Source: Chromatiaceae bacterium
GTDB lineage: Bacteria > Pseudomonadota > Gammaproteobacteria > Chromatiales > Chromatiaceae
Direction: 5' to 3'
NCBI GenBank assembly: GCA_024235255.1
Contig: JACKMT010000003.1
Span: forward strand, 372,001 to 436,000
DNA length: 64,000 bases
The notes beneath the pieces were generated by a model that was given only the letters and a program-made list of their open reading frames with translations, was not told the origin of the DNA and did not search any database. Numbering within the stretch: position 1 is the stretch's first letter; each line of letters opens with the position of its first letter. Shown one piece after another: positions 16,880 through 26,167 of the stretch. The position numbers and the translations under genes were made by a program.

Positions 16880-17752
16880 CTACACCATCTTGCGTAACTC
16901 GTACTCGAGAATACCCTCTGCGCCGGCGCTTTTCAGCCGTGGAATGAGGTTCCGTACCTCGTTGCTGTCGACCACTGTCTCCACCGCCATCCACTCCCGG
17001 TCGAACAGGTGATTGACCGTCGGTGCGTGCAGGCTGGGCAGTATACCGACCACCTCTTCCAGGCATTTGGCCGGTACATTCATCTTCAGCGCCACCTTCT
17101 GACGCGCCTTAAGCGAGGCTTGCAGCAGCGTGGCAATCTGTTCGATCTTCTCTCTTTTCCAGGGATCGGCAAGCGCGGTACTGTTGCTGATCAGGCGTGT
17201 TTCAGTGTGCAGCATGTCGCACACGATGCGCAGCCCGTGCGCTTTGATGGTGCTGCCCGTTTCGGTGATCTCCACCACTGCATCCACCAGCCCCTCGACG
17301 ACCTTCGCTTCGGTCGCACCCCAGGAGAATTCTACGCTGGCGGTGATACCCCGTTCCGCCAGGTAGCGTTTGGTGAAGCCGGTCAGTTCGGTTGCGATGC
17401 GCTTGCCCTGAAGGTCCTCCACCGCTTGGATCGGCGAATCTTTCGGTACCACCAGCACCCAGCGGCAAGGTTGATCGGAACTTTTCGAGTAGACCAGTTC
17501 ACATATCTCGACCACCTCGGCCTCGGTCTCCAGGATCCAGTCATGCCCGGTCAACCCGAGATCCAGGGTGCCGTTGGCAACGTACGGCGCCATCTCCTGT
17601 GAGCGCACCAGCGCGCATCTGATCTCCGGGTCATTAACCGACGGAAAGTAGTTGCGAGAGTGGGGTGCGATAATCCATCCCGCCTGCTTGAACAGAGAGA
17701 TCGTGGAATTTTCAAGGCTCCCCTTGGGGATCCCGAGTTTCAATTGTGGCAT
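16880..17752 (-). CDS. hisG: ATP phosphoribosyltransferase (long form)
   Basis: HisG joins ATP and PRPP in the first, feedback-controlled step of histidine synthesis. The 290-residue protein is the long hexameric form that needs no HisZ. It has the N-terminal LGIPKGSLENSTISLFKQAG, the DLGLTGHDWI block, the PRPP loop VEITETGSTIKAHGLRI and a C-terminal ACT-like regulatory domain (about 215-290, VALKMNVPAKCLEEVVGILP). No other his gene is nearby. Its own promoter must lie in the 138 bp shared with the comF end. Confidence 0.93.
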   Translation of the reverse strand: MPQLKLGIPKGSLENSTISLFKQAGWIIAPHSRNYFPSVNDPEIRCALVRSQEMAPYVANGTLDLGLTGHDWILETEAEVVEICELVYSKSSDQPCRWVLVVPKDSPIQAVEDLQGKRIATELTGFTKRYLAERGITASVEFSWGATEAKVVEGLVDAVVEITETGSTIKAHGLRIVCDMLHTETRLISNSTALADPWKREKIEQIATLLQASLKARQKVALKMNVPAKCLEEVVGILPSLHAPTVNHLFDREWMAVETVVDSNEVRNLIPRLKSAGAEGILEYELRKMV

Positions 17753-17890
17753 CTGATTCCTGTCGGTGCGAAAAGTAAGCGATAAAAGGCCGATTTTACG
17801 TTAAGTGGGGCGATTGTTTCATCCGGTGGGAACTTTACCGTCTCTTGCCCGGTCAGGCAAAGTCGTATTTACCTCCGCGGCAGAGGCATC

Positions 17891-18601
17891 TCAGCAAGGG
17901 GTTCGCGCCAACGCCCAGACATCCACCCTCTCCACACCCTGTTTTTTCAACAAGGCTGCTAATTCCGAAGCAGTGGCGCCGGTGGTCACCACATCGTCCA
18001 GCAATGCCACGTGCCGGAAGCCGATACTTCCGCGGATCTCAAATGCGCCTTTTATGTTCTGCTGCCGGCTGCTTTGTTCCAGGCTCATCTGCGGCGCAGT
18101 CGGATGTTTGCGAATGCAGCCGGACAGCTCCAGCGGTAGGCTAAAGTGCCGGCTGATAGGGCGTGCAAGCTCCAGCGCCTGGTTGAAGCCCCGCTCGGTT
18201 ACTCTTTTCCGATGCAGCGGGACAGGAATGATAATCTCCGGCCAGACCGGCGCATTGCGCTTCAGGAAATCCAGTAGTAGCAGGCTCAACAGCCTGCCGT
18301 TGCTCAGTTTTTGCTGGAATTTGAAGCCCGTGATCAGGCTGTCTATCGGCGCCTGGTAGCGGTAAGGGGCGATACATAGATCAAACTTCGGCGGGCGTAC
18401 CAGGCACTTGCCGCAAATCGTCCCGGGTCCGGCTGCTGCGGCGATCGGAACGGCACAGCGGCTGCAGCACAATCGATTGACAGGCAACTCCCGGCGGCAG
18501 CCGGCGCAGATGTCCAGATCGCCCGCGCCCGGAGCGCCGCACAGGATACAGGAAGCGGGGTAAAGTAGTGTCCGTATAATATTTGTACGATTGTTAACCA
18601 T
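17891..18601 (-). CDS. comF: ComF-family phosphoribosyltransferase-like protein
   Basis: A 236-residue ComF/GntX-type protein. An N-terminal double zinc-ribbon (CILCG, CAGCRRELP, CCSRCAVPI, CGKC) precedes a phosphoribosyltransferase-like domain with the PRPP loop VALLDDVVTTGAT. ComF is needed for uptake of transforming DNA in competent bacteria and may act with PriA; in others its role is unclear. The ATG at 18601 follows AAGGA closely; an in-frame extension upstream would run across the bio promoter and is rejected. It is divergent from bioB, a conserved arrangement in Gammaproteobacteria, and its start overlaps the putative BirA operator. Confidence 0.9.
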   Translation of the reverse strand: MVNNRTNIIRTLLYPASCILCGAPGAGDLDICAGCRRELPVNRLCCSRCAVPIAAAAGPGTICGKCLVRPPKFDLCIAPYRYQAPIDSLITGFKFQQKLSNGRLLSLLLLDFLKRNAPVWPEIIIPVPLHRKRVTERGFNQALELARPISRHFSLPLELSGCIRKHPTAPQMSLEQSSRQQNIKGAFEIRGSIGFRHVALLDDVVTTGATASELAALLKKQGVERVDVWALARTPC

Positions 18602-18624
18602 GAAAATCCTTTTATGGTTGACAG
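18591..18624. promoter_or_regulatory. BirA-like operator between comF and bioB
   Basis: TTGTTAACC (18591-18599), a 16-bp spacer and GGTTGACAG (18616-18624) form an inverted repeat matching the proteobacterial BirA box (TTGTAAACC-N14-16-GGTTTACAA). A weak sigma-70 pair, TTGTTA (18591-18596) and TATGGT (18613-18618, spacer 16), lies inside it, so repressor binding would block bioB transcription. The left half ends at the comF start codon on the other strand. It predicts a BirA with a DNA-binding domain elsewhere in this genome. Confidence 0.72.
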
Positions 18625-18720
18625 ATGGGGTGAAGCCATTAGTATGGGTGAACTTCTTAAATCCGACTGCCCCAAACCCAATATCGGGGCGGCCGTTAAC
18701 CGCCAGGGGACCTGCCGGCA

Positions 18721-19761
18721 ATGAACGATATTACACTGAGACACGACTGGAGCCGGCTGGAGATTGAGCAGCTGCTGGCGCTTCCATTCATGGAGTTGAT
18801 CTACCGCGCGCAATCGATCCACCGCAGCCGGTTTGATCCCAACAAGGTCCAGGTAAGCACACTGCTCAGTATCAAGACGGGCGCCTGCGCCGAGGATTGC
18901 GGCTACTGCTCCCAGAGTGCCAAGTACAACACAGAACTGGAGCGGGAGAAACTGCTGCCGGTCGAGGAGGTGATCAAAGCGGCCAGATCGGCAAAAGAGA
19001 AGGGCGCTTCCCGTTTCTGTATGGGTGCAGCCTGGCGTAATCCGACCGACAAGAACCTGGCGCGGGTGATCGAGATGATCCAGGGAGTGCATGAACTGGG
19101 CATGGAGACCTGCGTTACGCTCGGTATGTTGACCGAAAAGCAGGCGGCACAGCTGAAGCAGGCGGGGCTGGACTACTACAATCACAATCTCGATACGTCG
19201 CCCGAATTTTACGGCAACGTTATTTCAACCCGGACATTTCAGGATCGCCTCGACACCTTGGAGCATGTGCGTGCCCAGGGGATAAACGTCTGCAGCGGCG
19301 GCATTCTCGGCATGGGTGAGTCGCGCAGCGACCGGGCATCGATGCTGCGGGAGCTGGCCAATCTTCCCGAGCACCCGGAGTCGGTCCCGATCAACATGCT
19401 GGTGCAGGTGGAGGGGACGCCGCTGTTTGGCGCCGATAAACTGGAGCCCTTCGAATTTATCCGCACTATCGCGGTGGCGCGTATTCTGATGCCCGGCTCC
19501 TATGTGCGTCTCTCCGCCGGGCGCAATGAGATGTCAGACGAGATGCAGGCGCTCTGCTTCATGGCCGGTGCCAACTCCATTTTTTACGGCGACCGGCTGT
19601 TGACCACCGACAACCCCGAGGCGGATGCGGATCTCAGGCTGTTTCAGCGCCTGGGTCTGGAGTTTGAGCAGCACTCGGAACTGCAGGCGACGGAGGCCGG
19701 GTGCACCAAGCGCAAGACGGAACAGATCGAGCGGGAATCCGGCGCCGCGGCACTGAACTGA
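18721..19761 (+). CDS. bioB: Biotin synthase
   Basis: BioB is the radical-SAM enzyme that inserts sulfur into dethiobiotin. At 346 residues it has the same length as the E. coli enzyme. The SAM-cluster motif is CAEDCGYC (C56, C60, C63), followed by the conserved KYNTELEREKLLPVEEV, the YYNHNLDTSPEFY block, and the ICSGGILGMGE-type motif; the YVRLSAGR segment near residue 260 contributes to the second cluster site. AGGGGA precedes the ATG. It is the first gene of bioB-F-H-C-D, about 96 bp after the operator. Confidence 0.97.
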   Translation: MNDITLRHDWSRLEIEQLLALPFMELIYRAQSIHRSRFDPNKVQVSTLLSIKTGACAEDCGYCSQSAKYNTELEREKLLPVEEVIKAARSAKEKGASRFCMGAAWRNPTDKNLARVIEMIQGVHELGMETCVTLGMLTEKQAAQLKQAGLDYYNHNLDTSPEFYGNVISTRTFQDRLDTLEHVRAQGINVCSGGILGMGESRSDRASMLRELANLPEHPESVPINMLVQVEGTPLFGADKLEPFEFIRTIAVARILMPGSYVRLSAGRNEMSDEMQALCFMAGANSIFYGDRLLTTDNPEADADLRLFQRLGLEFEQHSELQATEAGCTKRKTEQIERESGAAALN

Positions 19762-19854
19762 ACAACGGCCGGCGGGATTTTCGATAGTGGCCAGCTGTCG
19801 TGCAACTCCGGATCTCGCTTGCGGCCACCCAACGACGGCGGATATCGGCGAACG

Positions 19855-21018
19855 ATGAAATCCCTGAATGAGGAGCTCGAGTGGCGCCGGCAGCAGCATC
19901 TCTACCGCCGTCGGCGCGTAACCTCCGGCATACAGGGGCCCGAAATCCTGGTGGACGGGCGTTCGATGCTGCTCTTCTGCAGCAACGACTATCTTGGTCT
20001 GGCGGGTCATGCCAAGGTGGTTGCGGCACTGTGTAGGGGGGCTGAAACTTACGGCGCGGGCAGTGGCGCCGCCCATCTGGTCTGCGGCCACAGCCGCGCG
20101 CACCATGCGCTGGAAGAGGAGTTGGCTGATTTTACCGGGCGCGCCCGCGCGCTGCTCTTCTCCACCGGCTACATGGCCAACCTCGGGACCGTGACCGCGC
20201 TGCTAGGCAAGGGGGACAGCATCTACCAGGACCGGCTGAACCATGCATCGCTGATCGATGCGGGAGTGCTCTCGCGTGCTGCGTTCAAGCGCTATCCGCA
20301 TGCCGATATGCAGCTGCTGCAGCGGCAGCTGGAGGGGCGCAGCCGGGGGGAGGCGATGGTGGTCAGCGACGGCGTGTTCAGCATGGATGGTGACCTGGCG
20401 CCGCTGACGAGCATGGCGGCGTTGTGCCGGCGCCACCAATCCTGGTTGATGGTTGACGATGCGCACGGTATCGGCGTATTGGGAGAGTCTGGTGCCGGGA
20501 CGCTGGAGCATCTCAACCTCAGCGCCGAGGATGTCCCGATACTGATGGGGACGCTGGGTAAGGCGCTGGGAACCTTCGGTGCTTTCGTAGCAGGTTCGGA
20601 GGAGCTGATCGAGACACTGATTCAGCGTGCCCGCAGCTATGTCTATACCACTGCACTGCCGCCCGCGGTGGCGGAGGCAACCCGCGCCAGCCTGCGTCTG
20701 GTAATAGATGAGCGCTGGCGGCGGGAGCGGTTGCAGCAGTTGATCCGGCGTTTCCGCTCAGCGGTCGGGCAGTTGGGGCTGCCGTTGATGGACTCCCGCA
20801 CCCCTATTCAGCCGATTCTTGCCGGCACTTCGGCGCAGGCACTGGCGTGGAGCGGCGAGCTGGAGCAGCAGGGCATACTGGTCAGTGCGATCAGACCGCC
20901 GACGGTACCCGAGGGCGGGGCGCGTTTGCGCGTGACCCTGTCGGCAGCCCACAGCGACGCGCAGCTGGATCGTCTGCTGGATGCACTGGCCAGTCTGAAA
21001 ATCGGTCCGCTGCCATGA
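19855..21018 (+). CDS. bioF: 8-amino-7-oxononanoate synthase
   Basis: BioF condenses pimeloyl-ACP (or CoA) and alanine using PLP. With the ATG at 19855 it has 387 residues, and the PLP-binding lysine in GTLGKALGTFG is residue 236, as in E. coli; a TTG codon 12 residues earlier is rejected. Other family blocks are FCSNDYLGLAGH, GSGAAHLVCGHSRAHHALEE, DDAHGIGVLG and RLRVTLSAAHS near the end. It overlaps bioH by four bases (ATGA). Confidence 0.96.
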   Translation: MKSLNEELEWRRQQHLYRRRRVTSGIQGPEILVDGRSMLLFCSNDYLGLAGHAKVVAALCRGAETYGAGSGAAHLVCGHSRAHHALEEELADFTGRARALLFSTGYMANLGTVTALLGKGDSIYQDRLNHASLIDAGVLSRAAFKRYPHADMQLLQRQLEGRSRGEAMVVSDGVFSMDGDLAPLTSMAALCRRHQSWLMVDDAHGIGVLGESGAGTLEHLNLSAEDVPILMGTLGKALGTFGAFVAGSEELIETLIQRARSYVYTTALPPAVAEATRASLRLVIDERWRRERLQQLIRRFRSAVGQLGLPLMDSRTPIQPILAGTSAQALAWSGELEQQGILVSAIRPPTVPEGGARLRVTLSAAHSDAQLDRLLDALASLKIGPLP

Positions 21019-21791
21019 GCCTGCATGCCGTGACAGCCGGCTCTGGTGCCGATATGGTCTTGTTGCATGGCTGGGGTATGAGCAACGCCGTTTGGTCCGG
21101 TTTGCTGTCTGAGCTGGCGCAGAGCTACCGGCTGACTCTGATCGAGTTGCCGGGCCATGGCGGGAGCAGCTACACGGTTGAAGGAACGCTGGATGCCTGG
21201 GTTAAAGCATGTCTCGAAACAGCACCTGCGCAGGCGCACTGGATCGGCTGGTCGTTGGGAGGACAGATTGCGCAGCGTGCTGCACTAATTGCGCCTGAAC
21301 GCATCAGCCGGCTGATGCTGGTCTGCAGCAGCCCCTGTTTCATTCGTGCTGGCGACTGGCCGCATGCAATGCTGGAGAGTACGCTGCATCAGTTTGCCGA
21401 CGCGCTGAAACGGGACCACCGGCAGACGCTGGCCAGATTTTTGTCGCTGCAGGTGCAGGGCGACGAGCTGGCGCGTGAAACCCTGCGCCTGTTGCGGCGG
21501 GAGATCATGCAGGGTTCCACTCCTGATCCGCGGGCGTTGGAACATGGTCTGGAGCTGTTGTTGACGGTTGATCTGAGAACGCAGCTGCATCGGTTGCAAT
21601 GTCCCTCATTTTGGTTGCTGGGCGAGAAGGATGCACTGGTACCGGGATCGGTGGCGCAGGAACTTGCGTTGTTGGCGATACCGCAGGCTGAGTTCGAGTG
21701 CCTGAAAGGGTGCGCCCACGCTCCCTTTATCTCCCATCCGGCCCGGAGTCTTGCATTGGTTAAACAGTTTTTTGGAACGGCAGATGAGTGA
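21015..21791 (+). CDS. bioH: Pimeloyl-ACP methyl ester carboxylesterase
   Basis: BioH removes the methyl ester from pimeloyl-ACP, ending the BioC-BioH pathway. The 258-residue alpha/beta hydrolase has LLHGWGMSNAVW (oxyanion region), the nucleophile S80 in GWSLGG, the acid in LLGEKDALVP and the histidine in KGCAHAPF. The open frame extends far upstream inside bioF, but the ATG at 21015, coupled to the bioF stop, gives the correct family N-terminus. Confidence 0.94.
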   Translation: MSLHAVTAGSGADMVLLHGWGMSNAVWSGLLSELAQSYRLTLIELPGHGGSSYTVEGTLDAWVKACLETAPAQAHWIGWSLGGQIAQRAALIAPERISRLMLVCSSPCFIRAGDWPHAMLESTLHQFADALKRDHRQTLARFLSLQVQGDELARETLRLLRREIMQGSTPDPRALEHGLELLLTVDLRTQLHRLQCPSFWLLGEKDALVPGSVAQELALLAIPQAEFECLKGCAHAPFISHPARSLALVKQFFGTADE

Positions 21792-22641
21792 ATGGCTGGA
21801 TAAGGGTGGCGTGCGCCGCGCATTCTCGAAGGCGGCAAGCCGTTACGATGAAGTGGCGGTGCTGCAGCGGGAAATCGGTCAACGCATGCTGGACCGGTTG
21901 CATCTGGTTAGGTTAAAGCCGGCAACCGTGCTGGATCTCGGCGCGGGCACCGGCGTAGCCACCGTTGCCCTGGAGAAGATCTATCCCAAAGCGCAGGTGA
22001 TCGCGCTGGATTTTGCTTTCCCGATGCTGCAGCAGACCCGCCGCCGCGGCGGTCTGTTCCGCAAACCAAGCTGTCTCTGTGCAGACCTCGAGCAGCTGCC
22101 GCTCGCGGATGCCAGCGTCGATCTGATCTACTCCAATGCCGCGATTCAGTGGTGCAACGATCTGGACAGGGTTTTTCCGGAGCTGCAGCGGGTGCTGCGT
22201 CCAGGAGGCTTGCTGATGTTCACCACCTTCGGTCCGGACACGTTGCAAGAGCTGCGTGCAGCCTGGTCGGAAGCGGACGGGTATGCACACGTCAGCCGCT
22301 TTCTGGATATGCATGATATCGGCGATGCGCTGATGCGCGCTCAATTTTCCGACCCGGTGATGGATGTGGACCGTATGACCCTGACCTACAGTGCTGTCGA
22401 GGAGCTGATGCGCGAGCTGAAAATACTGGGTGCGCACAATGTCGCCAGCGGTCGTCAGCGCGCGCTGACCGGCAAAGGCCGACTGATTGCGATGAAGGCA
22501 TCCTACGAACAGTTTCGTCGCAACGGCCTGCTTCCGGCGAGTTATGAGGTGGTCTACGGGCATGCATGGGCGCCCCTGCAGCGTCGACAGGCAGGCGTGA
22601 CACGGGTTTCGCTGGACCGGATTGGCAGGCGTCCGGCATAG
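21784..22641 (+). CDS. bioC: Malonyl-ACP O-methyltransferase
   Basis: BioC methylates malonyl-ACP so that it can enter fatty-acid elongation as a pimelate primer. The 285-residue protein has the family start (RRAFSKAASRYDEVAVLQREI), the SAM-binding LDLGAGTG near residue 50, motif II ALDFAFPML, and SNAAIQWCNDL and LLMFTTFGPDTLQELR typical of BioC. It overlaps bioH by eight bases. The order bioF-H-C-D suggests coupled translation of the whole pathway. Confidence 0.95.
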   Translation: MSEWLDKGGVRRAFSKAASRYDEVAVLQREIGQRMLDRLHLVRLKPATVLDLGAGTGVATVALEKIYPKAQVIALDFAFPMLQQTRRRGGLFRKPSCLCADLEQLPLADASVDLIYSNAAIQWCNDLDRVFPELQRVLRPGGLLMFTTFGPDTLQELRAAWSEADGYAHVSRFLDMHDIGDALMRAQFSDPVMDVDRMTLTYSAVEELMRELKILGAHNVASGRQRALTGKGRLIAMKASYEQFRRNGLLPASYEVVYGHAWAPLQRRQAGVTRVSLDRIGRRPA

Positions 22642-22646
22642 CCAAA

Positions 22647-23324
22647 GTGGCGCAAGGTTACTTTATCACCGGAACCGACACCGATTGCGGCAAGACGGTC
22701 GTCACGCTGGGATTGATGCAGCGCCTGCAGTCGGATGGTTTCTCGGTTGTCGGCATGAAGCCGGTCGCCTCGGGTTCAGAGTGGACATCTGCCGGATTGA
22801 GAAACAGTGATGCGCTGCGGATTTTACGCCAGGGCTCCATACAGCTCGATTATGGCTCGATCAATCCCTACGCTTTCGAGCCGGCCATCGCGCCGCATCT
22901 GGCGGCCCGGCAGTGTGTTCGGGAAATTGAAATTACGGTGATCAGAGAGAACTACCTGAAGCTTGCGCAGTCGGCGGACAAGGTACTGGTCGAAGGCGTT
23001 GGCGGGTGGCTGGTGCCGCTCTCGGATCTTTGCCTGCTGTCTGACCTTGCCGCAGCGCTGGCGCTGCCGGTGGTCATGGTGGTGGGCATGCGGCTCGGTT
23101 GCATCAACCATAGTCTGTTGACGCAGGCTGCGATTATAGCCTCCGGTTGCAGACTGGCCGGCTGGGTGGCAAATAGTGTTGAGCCGAATATGGCAGCGTT
23201 CGAGGGAAATCTGCAGACTTTGCAGCAGCGAGTTGAAGCGCCTCTGCTGGGTGTAGTACCTCACCTGAAGGAGGTCGATCCAAGCGCGGTTGCATGTTAT
23301 CTCCGGCTTCCACCAACCGGCTGA
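22647..23324 (+). CDS. bioD: Dethiobiotin synthetase
   Basis: BioD closes the ureido ring of dethiobiotin with ATP and CO2. A GTG start at 22647 gives 225 residues and places the P-loop GTDTDCGKT at residues 9-17, matching the family; an earlier start would run inside bioC. Other conserved blocks are MKPVASG, VEGVGGWLVPL and the VVGMRLGCINHSLLT region. It ends the bio operon. No clear terminator is seen in the 225 bp that follow. Confidence 0.95.
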   Translation: MAQGYFITGTDTDCGKTVVTLGLMQRLQSDGFSVVGMKPVASGSEWTSAGLRNSDALRILRQGSIQLDYGSINPYAFEPAIAPHLAARQCVREIEITVIRENYLKLAQSADKVLVEGVGGWLVPLSDLCLLSDLAAALALPVVMVVGMRLGCINHSLLTQAAIIASGCRLAGWVANSVEPNMAAFEGNLQTLQQRVEAPLLGVVPHLKEVDPSAVACYLRLPPTG

Positions 23325-23429
23325 GCCACTGGCTGAGATTCTCTTCCCCAGCTGGATATCGCACTGTTTTTTCTCTATCCTAATGGCTATTTTATAGCTT
23401 AATCGCTAATCGGTGCCTATCCGGAAAAG

Positions 23430-23458
23430 CTCGCTCCTCCCATCCGAGCCGGAGCGAG
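23430..23458. repeat. Inverted repeat in the aroG leader
   Basis: CTCGCTCC (23430-23437) and GGAGCGAG (23451-23458) pair around a 13-base loop, about 90 bp before the DAHP synthase start. There is no U-run and no leader peptide rich in aromatic residues, so this is not a clear attenuator. It could be an operator or end-structure of the bio transcript. Confidence 0.3.
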
Positions 23459-23549
23459 AAGATCTCCGGAGGGAGACTGATCTAATTCGGACATCCGCCC
23501 CCGCTTTTCCGATACCGCTCCTCCATTCCGACGGAACTCGACTGCAATT

Positions 23550-24641
23550 ATGATCAAACAGACGCTTTACAATGCCAACGTTGCCTCTGAGCGGGTACTT
23601 ATCGCTCCGTCCGCTTTAAAACGCCACCTGCCCAATTCAGCGGAGGGCGAATCTTCGGTCTGGCAGGGGCGGGGCGTTATTCGGGATATACTGAATCGCA
23701 AAGATCACCGGCTTCTGGTTATCACCGGACCCTGTTCGATCCACGATTTGGATGCGGCCAGGGAGTATGCATTGAAGTTAAAAGCGCTGCATGACGAATT
23801 GGGCGACACTCTCTATATCGTAATGCGGATCTACTTCGAGAAGCCCCGCACCACGGTCGGCTGGAAAGGTTTGATCAACGATCCGCGTATGGATGACTCG
23901 TTCCATATCGAAGAGGGTCTGCACAAAGCGCGTGAACTGCTGGTCTGGTTGGCCAATCTGGGATTGCCGGTGGCAACCGAGGCGTTGGACCCGATCAGTC
24001 CCCAGTACCTTGCCGATCTCTTCTCCTGGGCGGCTATCGGGGCGCGCACCGCTGAATCGCAAACGCATCGCGAGATGGCCTCGGGCCTCTCCATGCCGGT
24101 CGGCCTGAAAAACGGTACCGACGGCAGCCTGACGGTCGCGATCAATGCGTTGAAATCGATGTCGCAGCCGCACAGCTTTCTGGGAATAAACCAGGAGGGG
24201 CAGGTCACCGTGGTGCAGACCCGGGGCAATCTGTGCGGTCATATTATTTTACGCGGCGGTGGCGGACAGCCGAACTACGATTCGGTGCATGTGGCGTTGT
24301 GTGAGGAGGAGCTACGGAAGAATCACCTGCAGGAGAATATTATCATCGATTGCAGTCACGGAAATTCGGACAAGCAGCCGCAATTGCAGCCGCTGGTGGC
24401 GGAAAACGTTGCCCACCAGATAGTGGCAGGCAACAGATCGATCATCGGTATCATGCTGGAGAGCAATCTGCATGAGGGGAATCAATCGATCCCGGAAGAC
24501 CTCAGTCAATTGAAATACGGTGTTTCGGTCACCGACGGCTGTATCGGTTGGGAGACCACGGAAGCGACACTGCGCGCTTTGGCGGTGCAGCTCAAAGAAG
24601 CACTGCCTGCCCGGCTGCACGTTGCCGACTCAACCCCTTAG
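23550..24641 (+). CDS. aroG: 3-deoxy-7-phosphoheptulonate synthase, class I (AroF/G/H type)
   Basis: This enzyme condenses PEP and erythrose 4-phosphate, the entry to the shikimate pathway. The 363-residue protein is class I-alpha: ITGPCSIHD, MRIYFEKPRTTVGWKGLINDP, ATEALDPISPQYLADL, GLKNGTDGSL, the metal ligands C and H in DCSHGNSDK, and VTDGCIGWETTE near the end. The aromatic amino acid that inhibits it cannot be read from the sequence. A second, unrelated class II DAHP synthase lies convergently at 24814-26148. Confidence 0.95.
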   Translation: MIKQTLYNANVASERVLIAPSALKRHLPNSAEGESSVWQGRGVIRDILNRKDHRLLVITGPCSIHDLDAAREYALKLKALHDELGDTLYIVMRIYFEKPRTTVGWKGLINDPRMDDSFHIEEGLHKARELLVWLANLGLPVATEALDPISPQYLADLFSWAAIGARTAESQTHREMASGLSMPVGLKNGTDGSLTVAINALKSMSQPHSFLGINQEGQVTVVQTRGNLCGHIILRGGGGQPNYDSVHVALCEEELRKNHLQENIIIDCSHGNSDKQPQLQPLVAENVAHQIVAGNRSIIGIMLESNLHEGNQSIPEDLSQLKYGVSVTDGCIGWETTEATLRALAVQLKEALPARLHVADSTP

Positions 24642-24659
24642 ATTGGGGACCCGATGGAT

Positions 24660-24687
24660 AAAAAAAGGCCGCATTGAAACCGCGGCC
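24660..24687 (-). terminator. Rho-independent terminator of the leftward aromatic operon
   Basis: A 6-bp all-GC stem (24667-24672 with 24682-24687, 9-base loop) is followed on the minus strand by seven T (24660-24666). It lies 126 bp after the class II DAHP synthase stop. On the plus strand the stem is followed by A residues, so it does not serve aroG. A 16-bp perfect palindrome (24785-24800) sits between it and the gene. Confidence 0.75.
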
Positions 24688-24813
24688 AAAAAACCAAAGG
24701 AGGAGTATCAGTCTGAGCACGGGAGCCTACGACCCCCAACCTGAACTGACAGAATAATTCCATCATGCCCGGAGAAAGCGCCGCATTGAGAATTCTCAAT
24801 CCGCCGCGCTTTT

Positions 24814-26148
24814 TTATACCTCGGCATGGCGCACGATTGCCATCGCTATTTCCAGTGCCTGTTCGTAATTCAGGCGTGGATCGACCTGAGTTTTGTAGGC
24901 CCGCTCTAGGCCTGCTTCACTCAGTCCGCGGGCGCCTCCGATGCACTCGGTCACGTCGTCTCCTGTCAGCTCGAAGTGGACGCCGCCCAGAATACTCCTT
25001 TCCCGCCGGTGAATATCGAACGCCTGTTCAAGTTCTGAGAGGATATTGTCAAATCTTCTGGTCTTGTAACCGCTGGCTGTCGCTTCGGTGTTACCGTGCA
25101 TTGGGTCGCAGATCCACAGGGCGCTGATACCGCTGCGGCGCACACTCTCGATCAACGGCGGCAGCGCTTCGGCGATGCGATCAGCACCGAAACGGTGGAT
25201 CAGAATCAGTTTACCGGCTTCGTTGGTGGGATTGATCTTCTCCGACAAAGCCTGTATGTACGCCGGCGTCATGCCGGCACCGACCTTGACCCCGACCGGA
25301 TTTTTGATGCCCCGGAAATACTCGACGTGCGCGCCGTTCAGATCCGAAGTCCTGAAGCCGATCCACGGCAGGTGGGTCGATAAGTTGTAGTAGCCGCTGC
25401 GGTTGGGGACCTTGCGGGTGAGCGCCTGCTCATAGTGCAGATGCAAACCTTCATGACTGGTATAGAACTGAACCCGGTTCATCTCGCTGTTGCCGCTGCC
25501 GATCAGTGCTTCCATAAAGCGCAGCGAGCCCGACAGTTGCGCTACCACCCGTTTGTACTCCGCTGCCTGGGGGGAGTGCTGGACAAAATCGAGGTCCCAA
25601 TTTTCCGGGTGGTGAAGATCGGCAAAACCGCAATCGGAGAGGGCGCGAATGAAGTTCAGCGTCATAGCGGCTCTACCGTAACCGCGCAGCAGCCGCACCG
25701 GGTCAGGCGTGCGCGACTCCGCATTGAACGCCTGGCCGTTGATCAGGTCGCCACGGTAGCTGGGGAGGGTGACGCCATGCCTCGTCTCACACTCCTCAGA
25801 GCGGGGCTTGGCATATTGTCCGGCAATGCGGCCCACCCTGATCACCCGGCGATTCAATCCGTGGATCAGCAGCAGGCTCATCTGCAGCAGGATTTTCAGC
25901 TTGTTGGCAATGGTCGGCGACGAACAGTCGCTGAAGTCTTCCGAGCAGTCGCCGCCCTGCAGGATAAACGCTTCGCCGCGCTCTGCAGCTGCCAGCTGCA
26001 GCTTGAGTGCTTCAATCTCCCACGAGGTGACCAGTGGCGGCAAACCGGCCAGCTGGGCCAGCACCTCCCCTAGTGCTTCTGTGGACGGGTATTTAGCCTG
26101 TTGTGCCGCAACTTTTTGCTGCCAGGACGCAGGATGCCAGTGCTTCAT
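24814..26148 (-). CDS. 3-deoxy-7-phosphoheptulonate synthase, class II
   Basis: A 444-residue class II (plant/AroH-II type) DAHP synthase, unrelated in sequence to the class I enzyme next door. Diagnostic blocks are WHPASWQQKVAAQQAKYP, FILQGGDCSEDF (metal-binding cysteine), VGRIAGQYAKPRS, the GYGRAAMTLNFIR region, the TSHEGLHLHYEQALTR block, WICDPMHGNTEA and FELTGDDVTECIGG. The ATG at 26148 gives the family N-terminus; a longer frame upstream overlaps iorB and is rejected. It is 19 bp after iorB in the same operon, so it may have a dedicated role with the indolepyruvate oxidoreductase rather than general aromatic supply. Confidence 0.93.
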   Translation of the reverse strand: MKHWHPASWQQKVAAQQAKYPSTEALGEVLAQLAGLPPLVTSWEIEALKLQLAAAERGEAFILQGGDCSEDFSDCSSPTIANKLKILLQMSLLLIHGLNRRVIRVGRIAGQYAKPRSEECETRHGVTLPSYRGDLINGQAFNAESRTPDPVRLLRGYGRAAMTLNFIRALSDCGFADLHHPENWDLDFVQHSPQAAEYKRVVAQLSGSLRFMEALIGSGNSEMNRVQFYTSHEGLHLHYEQALTRKVPNRSGYYNLSTHLPWIGFRTSDLNGAHVEYFRGIKNPVGVKVGAGMTPAYIQALSEKINPTNEAGKLILIHRFGADRIAEALPPLIESVRRSGISALWICDPMHGNTEATASGYKTRRFDNILSELEQAFDIHRRERSILGGVHFELTGDDVTECIGGARGLSEAGLERAYKTQVDPRLNYEQALEIAMAIVRHAEV

Positions 26149-26167
26149 GGAAAAAGCGATTGGGTGG

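Noticed and set aside
23430..23458. Attenuator controlling the class I DAHP synthase
   Set aside because: The inverted repeat has no U-run and no upstream leader peptide with aromatic codons.
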